Origin: Brachycybe producta
Lineage: Eukaryota > Arthropoda > Diplopoda > Playtdesmida > Andrognathidae
Assembly (NCBI GenBank): GCA_036925085.1
Contig: JAUPFP010000006.1
Coordinates: 3,437,131-3,501,130, forward strand
Direction: 5' to 3'
Length of the DNA stretch: 64,000 nucleotides
Within the stretch, counting starts at the first letter, position 1, and every line of letters begins with the position of its first letter. Shown here one piece after another: positions 56,811-64,000 of the stretch. The position numbers and the translations under genes were made by a program. The notes beneath the pieces are model-generated. The model was not told the DNA's origin. It ran no database searches and saw only the letters and a program-made list of their open reading frames with translations.

Positions 56811-57101
56811 GTAAATATAAAGAAAAATACTATCTTCAAATGACAGTGACGGCCGCCAGCCGCCAACAATGAATAATATAACTTGTTTAAAATATTATTA
56901 AAAACTAACATTTTCATGTCTAAACACTCTACACTTATTTTAAGCAACATAAACTTAAAATAATTTTTCTCAAAAAAAAAATTTCGTATAAAATTTTTTT
57001 ACAAAGAAAAAAAAAACGCAAATAAATACGTCATTTACAAATACGCCGATATTAAAAAGAACAAGCCGCCGATACCGCCTAAACATCCTTTCTAGCTACA
57101 T

Positions 57102-57300
57102 GCAGTTAGAAATAGGGGAGAACTTCAGTTGGCTCCGCCCTTGTTATGACGACCAGCAACTTCTAATTGGTTGGTTATGTAGTCTGACGTCACATTCTCC
57201 GCCCATTTCAACGTCGAACCACACAACAAACCAAATAGAAGTTGCCGGTCGTCATAACAAGGGCGGAGCCAACTGAAGTTCTCCCCTATTTCTAACTGCC
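57102..57300. repeat. Inverted repeat with roughly 72 bp arms
   Basis: Left arm 57102-57174 and right arm 57228-57300 are complements with about two mismatches (CCAGC/CCGGC and TAATT/TATTT positions). They begin GCAGTTAGAAATAGGGGAGA and contain TTGGCTCCGCCCTTGTTATG. The 53 bp centre holds TGACGTCA (57185-57192). The GGCTCCGCCC core is shared with family E. The high arm identity suggests recent origin. Confidence 0.95.
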
Positions 57301-57888
57301 TGTTCCTTTCTAGCCTCTCAGCAGACGCCACACTTATCCTCGCATCATACCGTTCTTAGTATAATAGATTTTTTTCTCCTTTTATTCTGAGAAATGTAAT
57401 GGTTCGGTTGTATTTGTAATATAAGTGTGGAGGTGTCATATATATATATATACATAAAGGGAACACGTTCTCATTGTGACTGTAATACACGCGAACGCGG
57501 GTTTAATTTTATTGTGAAAAGTGTGTGTGTTTGCATCTGTCATTATATCTTAGACTAAGATTATATTAGCCTCCTCACATCCTACTAAACTAATATGTAC
57601 GCAAAGAAAAACGTGAATGCTAAGAAGAGCTACGACACATGGAGGAGAAGAAAGACAACCGAATGAAAAAACAGACAATAATTACGGACCCCCCCACTGC
57701 AAACCATTTCTTGTGAGTTTTAAAGATGACGTCATTAAATCTTAATCATCTTATATACATGCATATGCATATATATTAGGATTAAAACCCCTTAAGTAAA
57801 CACCCTGTAATTGACCCCTCCCTACTCTCCTTAACCTCCTCCAACTCGAAACAACTAAAAGAAAAACACACAGATTAAAATGAAAGAT

Positions 57889-57911
57889 AAGTCTCTCTCT
57901 CTCTCTCTCTT
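57889..57911. repeat. (CT)n microsatellite
   Basis: Uninterrupted TC/CT dinucleotides. Similar tracts lie at 58101-58125 and 59974-59997. Confidence 0.85.
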
Positions 57912-58670
57912 TTCATATATATATTTCTTAAGAATAAACAGAGAAAGAAGGAAGAAATTTTCACTTTCTCTTTTCCTTTCTCTCCTCCTCCACCCACCTT
58001 TGCATTTTACCGATTGACTTCCTTTGGTTGTCATGACAACCGGCGTCACATACATAGCTTGCACGTGGCTCTCTTGTCTTCCGTGCCTGATGACGTTATT
58101 TCTCTCTCTCTCTCTCTCTCTCTCTGCAGTGATGTGTCAGAACTTTTGACACGTCACAGCCTCGGGTGAAGGACGGTCCTCTCGTGTTAATGTACGTGCT
58201 TACTCGTCCTTGCGCGCGTGTCTTGTTAAACACGTCCTAGTGTCAAATAAAGAGAGAAATCATTCATTTTGTACGATTATTTTAGAAAATAAAAATTGTT
58301 GATTCTTTGTATTGTTTTAAAATCCACACACATTTGACTTGACTTCTTCTTCTTAGACAATTTGCAAAATGTCATGTTTAATTGGCTCGTTGTTTCAGGC
58401 ATTGTGTACATTGCGTATAATTTATTCAAACCGTCAAAAGTGTGGATTTTTATACAACGAAATCGATACACACACATTTGGCGATAAACGTGCACGTGCA
58501 CGCGCGATCGAAAAACGGTTATTATCAAAGTTGGTCATTATGGCGGTTATGCCGCGTTTATAGTCGGACATTACACTATATGATGTTTTTTTTCTCAAAC
58601 TCAAAGAAAAGACTGTAAACAATTACAATATGGGCGGGGGCGGGGCAATATCGAAAATAACCGGTTGGGG

Positions 58671-59328
58671 GTCACTACAGCTACCAAAAATAGGGGAACG
58701 AAACGGGGCGCCAAATAAGCGCCAAATTGAACAAACGCCAAACTGAATAAGCGCCAAATGGAACAAACGCCAAACTGAATAACCGCCACATTTTTGGCTT
58801 TTATTCAGTTTGGCGTTTCTTCCATTTGGCGCTTATTCAGTTTGGCGTTTGTTCCATGTGGCGTTAATTCAGTTTGGCGGTTATTCAGGTTTTTTGTAAA
58901 TTCTGATGGTCCAAATATTGTGAGCTTTTATAGACGTCAGACTGTGCAGATTTACAAACAGAACATGCTAACCTAACCTAACCATGTGTTTATCACATTT
59001 TGGCACTTATTCAGTTTGGCGCTTGTTCAGTTTGGCGCTTGTTCAGTTTGGCGTTTGTTCCATTTGGCGTTTATTCAGTTTGGCGTTTGTTCAATTTGGC
59101 GCTTGTTCAATTTGGCGCTTGATCAGCGCCACCAACAAAATATAGATATTTTTTTATTACTTTCTCCTCATTACAGCTAAAAAACAACCCTTTCTCCCTA
59201 ACCTAACCGAACCTTACCGATCCTAACCGAACCTTACCGAACATAATGAAACCTAACTGAACCGAATGTAATCTAAACTAAACGTATTGATAAATAAAAA
59301 GGCCTATATTTTTGGTAGCTGTAGTGAG
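58671..59328. mobile_element. TIR element with TTTGGCGC repeat arrays
   Basis: Perfect 20 bp terminal inverted repeats: CACTACAGCTACCAAAAATA at 58673-58692 and its complement at 59307-59326. Inside, an 18 bp-scale unit (TTTGGCGC/T then TTATTCAG or TTGTTCAA) is arrayed on the minus strand at 58708-58793, on the plus strand at 58796-58890, and again on plus at 59005-59122. TTTGGCGC, or its complement, occurs exactly eight times (58708, 58719, 58751, 58825, 59015, 59031, 59095, 59111), and TTTGGCGT/G variants fill the remainder. A CCTAACCGAACCTTACCGA repeat lies at 59203-59260. No transposase: non-autonomous. The superfamily is not identified, and a clear target duplication was not seen. Confidence 0.85.
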
Positions 59329-60184
59329 CCAGTCCCAAATAACTGACTATAAACACGTCATAATTACACAAAGACGTAACTATGACACAAGTCCACCTGA
59401 TATATTATACCTTTATAATAAGAGAGGGGGGGATTCTTTTTTATGAGTAGAGGGAGAGAGAGAGAAAGGAACCGTGCCATATGACACAGATACAAACATA
59501 TTTGATTTTCAGTATTATGTTTGAAAACAAACAAAAAGACAATAATATCACTACAAATGTGGCTCATAATACAAATAATTGTTAATTATTATTATACTAA
59601 ATGAGAGAGAAATGTATTGAATTTGTCTTTTGACCTTGACCGCAATTGACCATATTGCACTCAAAAAGGAGGAGAAAAAAAAAAAATGAAAAGAAAACGC
59701 GACACAATTTTCACACATTGACGCCTCCTCCTCCACTTCATAGACAGAAATAGAGAGAGAGAGGCTACAAATGGTAGTTGCCATAGCAACCGTTTATGTC
59801 TTGACTTCAATTTTATTATCTCCCTCCCTCTCTCCCTCCATCCGCCATCATAATCATCAATATTGGTCTCCAAACTCATCTATTTATAATGTTTATAATT
59901 ATGATGATTAATAAAGATTTTTTTGTTGTCTGTAATTTACAATCTTCAATCGGGTCATTGACCTTTCTCCCTTGCTCTCTCTCTCTCTCTCTCTCTGTCT
60001 GTCTGTTGTAAATGATGGACTTTAATAATGTCATTCATTATGGTCATTAGGACTCAAGTTCAAATAGTAAGGAAACGTGTGTCACTGGACATGGGAGTCA
60101 AATTTAGAATAAATTAGAATTTGGTTTAAAAAGTAGAAGAGTTAACTCAATCACTAAGGTTCGAATTTTTATGCAAAAATATCA

Positions 60185-60490
60185 AAAGCAATAATGTGGC
60201 CCAAATATGTGGCCCCAAGTGCTAATTGTGAAATAATAATCATCATCATTAGACAGCAACCACAATTATGTTTTTATGTAATCAAAGAAACTGGTTAGAG
60301 GCTAATGTTTGGTTACTTTCAGTTATAAACTAGAAAGTTCTAGCTTCTAACCAGTATTTTTGATTGATATTACTCAAGAATTGTTGTTTGATCTCGAGAA
60401 ACGCTGAATTATTACTTCATAATTATTGATATTTGGGCCACAGATTGAGAAACATTTGCTTTGATATTTTTTTCATAAAAATCCGAGCTC
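60185..60490. repeat. Inverted-repeat element family G, copy 2
   Basis: AATGTGGCCCAAATATGTGG ... GCTAATTGTGAAATAAT at left; CTTCATAATTATTGATATTT ... GAGAAACATTTGCTTTGATA at right, with inner GGTTAGAGGCTAATG / TCTAGCTTCTAACC. Matches 16945-17250. Confidence 0.75.
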
Positions 60491-60499
60491 TATTTGACA

Positions 60500-60680
60500 A
60501 TTACTTAAGAGTATTTTTTTACATTTGATATTTTTTCAAAATAAAACATTTTATAGACAAAAAAATATCTGCTTTTAAAATAAAGTAGGGTCATTTTCAA
60601 AGTAACATAAAGGGCTTATTTTGAAAGAAAAAAAAAATAACACGTAAGTAGGCCCTTGAGGGGTTGGAGGAGGCAAAATT
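60500..60680. repeat. Diverged family A core
   Basis: TTACTTAAGAGTATTTTTTT, TTTTTTCAAAATAAAACATT and GGGCTTATTTTGAAAGAAA. The outer arms are largely lost. Confidence 0.5.
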
Positions 60681-61034
60681 AGCCTCATTGCATGTTATAA
60701 ACAGCCCGAATTTGAAGAGAAAAAAACCAGGAAATTATGTCAAGAGAATGAAGATGATGACAAGACATAAAAAGTATTTGATTTTCACAAACAAAATTCC
60801 TTTTGTGTGATTTTTCCTAGAAAAGAATGAAAACAAAAAGAGAAATACCGAAAATCTGGCTTTTGAGTACAATTATTAAAACCGCACGCAAAGTGGGACA
60901 CAGATTATAGTCATTTCATACTTTCACTAGACAAAGTAGGCCAAAAAAGAGAAATCTCTTAATCTGGTGTAATAATAAGTTAATAGCATTTTGTAAATAC
61001 AGGTAGAAACAAAATACCTAAGCTGAATTTACTT

Positions 61035-61325
61035 TTAAGTTGTTTTATGAACACAGATGATTTTCAGAAGAGCAAAACTAGAAAGTGTTTTAGAAACTAG
61101 AAGAGTAGTACAGCTCAATCACTCAAGGAAACATTTTCACCTTTTTTAGATATCTTTCAAAATTAACCTTTTTATTGACAAAAATTTAAAAAAATATTTT
61201 CTTCAGCTTTTTAAAGTAAGTTGATTTTGAAACTCATAAAAAGTTTATTTTGAAAGATTTATCAACGTGATTGAAGCTATCCTTCTAGTTTCTAAAAATC
61301 TTTTAAAAATTACCTTGTTCATTAA
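61035..61325. repeat. Family A element
   Basis: Left arm near 61091 (GAAACTAGAAGAGTAGTACA), right arm 61268-61300 (GAAGCTATCCTTCTAGTTTC). Confidence 0.8.
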
Positions 61326-61359
61326 CCATCTTAAATGAATTTCGTGTTATTTTAGGGTA

Positions 61360-61946
61360 TTTCTAATACCTAGTACAACACACCTGATAATTTAAATGTA
61401 TTTAAATAATAAACGTGTTCTACAGAGCCTCGTGAAGGACAAACAAACAATAAGTCGTCGAATTCAATTTATTCAGTTAATTAATCTGAAAATATTGAGT
61501 TAATATTGATTTAGTAAATTTCAATTTAAAATATTAATAATAAAGTCAATTTATATTTGGTTTACGTGTCCTTAACTGGATTCCGTATAATTCACCTAAA
61601 CACATTTAATTTGAATTCATTTAACTCATGTGTGTACAGTACAAGGTATTATACCTAGTTTACACCTGATAATTTAAATGCATTTAAATAATAAACGTGT
61701 TCTACAGAGCCCTGTGAAGGACAAATATACACAATTTATTCAGTTAATTAATCTGAAAATATTGAGTTAATAATTAAATATAAAATATATAAACTATTGA
61801 CAAAATATTGATTTAGTATTTTTCAATTTAAAATATTAATAATAAAGTCAATTTTTATTTGTGTTCATGTGTCCTTAACTGGATTCCGTATAATTCACAC
61901 CTAAACACATTTAAATTTGAATTCATTTAACTCCCTGTGTGTACAA
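61360..61946. repeat. Tandem duplication of a roughly 285 bp AT-rich unit
   Basis: Unit 1 (about 61360-61646) and unit 2 (about 61651-61946) share, in order, TACCTAGT, CACCTGATAATTTAAATG, AATAATAAACGTGTTCTACA, GTGAAGGACAAA, TTATTCAGTTAATTAATCTG, ATATTAATAATAAAGTCAAT, GTCCTTAACTGGATTCCGTA and CTAAACACATTTAA. They differ by short indels. No ORF. Confidence 0.9.
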
Positions 61947-62299
61947 GGGTGTAAGGGACCTGGGATCGGAAAATATGTTTCGCATTATCCGAATTTTCGT
62001 GTTAAATGGTTGCATGTGTGTGTGTTTGATGTTATTCAGAAGAATTTCTATTGGGAGTTGTTGTTTTTTTTTCCCGGTCTAAAACAAACTTGACACCATT
62101 TTTGTGTGTGTGTGTTTAAGTGTTTTCTTACAACATTTGCGTACAAACCAAACCTTCTCCTCATAATATAAATGAATCTGAATTCCGAATAAATACTTAC
62201 ATCTGGAACTTTCGAAGTTCTTTTTGTCTCTTTTCAATGCTAGTAGTCAGTAGGTTCTTCTTCAGGCATGTCTTTCGTAAACAGGTGATTTTAGAATTC

Positions 62300-62860
62300 T
62301 GGGTAATAAGCAGAAATTGAAAGTATCTTAGAAACTAGAACGGTACTAGCTGAATCAGTGAATTTCAATGGTTAGGTTTTTGATATCTTACAAAATAAAA
62401 CTTTTTATGGGATAAAAATTAATAAAAATATATTCAGAGCTTTTGAATTTGCTCCATTTTTTTCAAACTCTTGCCAATTAAAAAGTTTATTTTAAAAGAT
62501 ATCAACATAAAAATTACTCTTAAGATGGTTTTATGAACAAAAGCTGATTTTCAAACTTGTCTTTCAGACCAGATAAATTTCAAAAAGAAACTAGAAAGTG
62601 TTTTTAAAAGTAGAAAAGGCAGTTAAATCATTATTTTCATGTTGATATCTTTCAAAATAAACTTTTACTAGAACATATATTGTCTACTTTAAAGTTGGGT
62701 CATTTTCAAACTCACATAAAAAGCTTATTTTGAAAGATCTCGATCTGAAAACAACCATTAAGTGATTGAGCTACCCTTTCTAGTTTGTAATACCGCTTTC
62801 AAGTTTCTGTTAATTTTGGTTTTTAAAGACTAGAATTAACCAGAGTTCAAGGGATGCGTT
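62300..62860. repeat. Two family A elements upstream of LPGAT1
   Basis: First: left arm near 62331 (GAAACTAGAACGGTACTAGC), ending in ATCAACATAAAAATTACTCT. Second: AAGCTGATTTTCAAACTTGT and CTTTCAG near 62565, diverged left arm near 62605, right arm 62761-62790 (GATTGAGCTACCCTTTCTAG). Confidence 0.8.
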
Positions 62861-63070
62861 GCACTTCACCACTCACTTCTCAGTTGAAGTTTAAATTTTC
62901 TGTTCTCGATTACAAATTTCAGTCCCGTTCCTTGTGGAGAAGTTCACTTTGATGCCGATGTCGTCCACTCATTAGAATCCGATCGTAAGAAAACAATAAC
63001 AACGACAACTGTAACGAACAGCAGTAGTACTAGTAGTAGTGGTGGTGGTGGTGGTAACGACACAATCAGG

Positions 63071-64000
63071 ATGAAGGTGGACCAGATGTACATTTGGTAC
63101 ATCTTGCGTTCCATTCTGAGGTTCGTTTTCGTCCTTGCGAACAACCTCTACTGTATTCCAACACATGCCATTTGGATGTTCTTCCTTTTACCACTTCTAC
63201 ATTTCAATCCTGTTCTGTACTGGTACATCGAGGGACCCATCTTTAAGGCCCTTTTGCTTATGGTCGCTGCCTGGGGATGGACAGCCGGTTACAGATGTCA
63301 GTTTTTTCTACTTTTAAACATGTAGCGAGGTTCCGTAATAGATTCCTTTGTTTGTTTTTTTACAGACTACGAAGTCGGTGAAGATGTCTCGTCTTGCTAC
63401 AACAAGGAATGTCTCGTCCTAGCCAATCACCAATCGACAGGAGACGTTCCTTCGCTGATGGCCGCCTTTCAGAATAAAGGGACCGTCGTTGATGACATGA
63501 TGTGGATCATGGATCGCATGTTCAAGTATACGAACTTCGGACTCGTGTCTTGGATTCACGGAGATTTCTTCATTCAGGCCGGAAAGGACACAAGACAGTC
63601 CGAATTGACCCGTCTCAGAGATCACATGTTGGACGTTTACTGTACACGGAAACGGAAGTGGATCGTTCTATTTCCGGAAGGAGGATTCCTACGTAAACGG
63701 AAAGAATCGAGTCAAAGGTTTATGACGAGTCGATCGAATACTTTTTTTTTTTATCTTCCACCCGCCGTTCTCACCGTTTTGGTCATTATTGTCGTTACAG
63801 ATATGCGAAGAAGAACGATCTTCCGGTTCTGGAATACGTAACGATACCTCGTATCGGTGCCTTGCACTCCATCGTAAGCACTCTTCATCCGAATTCGGCA
63901 GAATCGAAATCGCAGCAAGAATCGGATCTTGGCTCCGATCATCAGAAAGTGGAACCGTTGAAGTGGATCATCGACGTTACGATCGGTTATCCGAAAGGAA
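63071..64000 (+). CDS. LPGAT1: LPGAT1, lysophospholipid acyltransferase (5' part, cut by the window)
   Basis: ER membrane acyltransferase that reacylates lysophospholipids (lysophosphatidylglycerol and related substrates in the known family). Three exons are seen (63071-63296, 63366-63717, 63801 onward), coding 259 residues before the window ends. The N-terminal hydrophobic segments ([20 protein letters not shown]) are followed by [12 protein letters not shown], the acyltransferase motif NHQSTGD (H-x4-D), [45 protein letters not shown] (the FPEGG block), [20 protein letters not shown] and [14 protein letters not shown]. The frame stays open upstream of the chosen ATG to an acceptor near 62935 (TTTCAG/TCCCGTTCC), so the true start may be in an earlier exon. 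The ATG used aligns best with the human N-terminus. Confidence 0.93.

Larger units (their letters stand above)
55828..63070. other. Large intergenic region between AP5M1 and LPGAT1
   Basis: About 7 kb without a recognisable exon. It is a cluster of repeats: family E (56310-56460), two family C repeats (56505-56810), a long-arm inverted repeat (57102-57300), CT microsatellites, the TTTGGCGC-array element (58671-59328), a family G copy (60185-60490), several family A copies and a tandem dimer (61360-61946). The LPGAT1 promoter and any 5' exon must lie here but were not located. A CG-rich patch at 58480-58640 (GTGCACGTGCACGCGCGATC, GGGCGGGGGCGGGGC) is a possible promoter without a matched gene. 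Confidence 0.55.

Noticed and set aside
58601-59180. Open frames coding IQFG/SIWRLFSLAF repeats
   Set aside because: They are translations of the TTTGGCGC tandem repeat in both directions, not a protein; the element has no start context or conserved domain.
58965-59275. CCTAACC-like repeats suggesting telomeric DNA
   Set aside because: Units are irregular (CCTAACCTAACC, CCTAACCGAACCTTACCGA) and lie inside a transposon-like element bounded by terminal inverted repeats, not in a chromosome-end array.
1-64000. tRNA, rRNA, CRISPR array or bacterial-type operon
   Set aside because: No cloverleaf with A and B boxes, no rRNA segment and no regularly spaced repeat-spacer pattern was found by eye; gene structure is clearly eukaryotic. 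Short RNA genes could be missed without a search tool.

Overview
This window is animal nuclear DNA. It is AT-rich, and its protein-coding genes are broken into short exons with GT-AG introns, mostly about 60 bp to 2 kb. They encode metazoan housekeeping proteins that can be matched to named human families over their full length. An adaptor complex 5 subunit, TBC1D16, DCAF5 and a secreted family AA15 polysaccharide monooxygenase together suggest an invertebrate from a lineage that kept AP-5 and handles chitin or cellulose, for example a tunicate, lophotrochozoan or cnidarian. I cannot name the species. There is no bacterial, viral or organellar segment, no CRISPR array, and no rRNA or tRNA that I could recognise.

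Thirteen genes were reconstructed exon by exon; reading frame is kept across every junction proposed. Minus strand, 0.5-24.3 kb: AA15 monooxygenase (246 aa), ZC3H14 (715 aa, 14 exons), a K+-dependent Na+/Ca2+ exchanger of the SLC24 family (744 aa, 15 exons), and cyclin K (504 aa). 25.5-27.7 kb: BCKDHA (+, 458 aa), divergent from cyclin K. 30.4-31.0 kb: COA6 (-, 85 aa), divergent from TBC1D16 (+, 808 aa, 32.5-36.9 kb). 38.6-40.6 kb: NAA30 (+, 392 aa). 42.1-45.3 kb: a TRAF3-like adaptor (-, 535 aa), divergent from DCAF5 (+, 828 aa, 46.3-49.9 kb). DCAF5 converges on NSMCE1 (-, 262 aa, 50.4-52.3 kb), which shares a roughly 310 bp divergent promoter with AP5M1 (+, 483 aa, 52.6-55.8 kb). The window ends inside LPGAT1 (+). 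The genes do not form a pathway: they serve RNA binding, ion exchange, transcription kinase activation, branched-chain amino acid breakdown, respiratory chain assembly, membrane traffic, N-terminal acetylation, ubiquitin ligation, DNA repair and lipid remodelling.

The non-coding space is the unusual part. It is packed with short non-autonomous inverted-repeat elements of several families. The commonest (family A) has about 25-30 complete or partial copies, many inside introns and none in coding exons; its arms carry a splice-acceptor-like sequence on both strands. Other families carry TGACGTCA (CRE-type) octamers: at least 13 exact copies occur where under one is expected by composition. A 0.65 kb element at 58.67-59.33 kb has perfect 20 bp ends and encloses inverted and direct arrays of a roughly 18 bp unit holding eight exact TTTGGCGC (E2F-type) sites. 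These elements could be a mobile source of regulatory sites. They are the best candidate here for something not previously described, although I found no transposase and cannot show activity.
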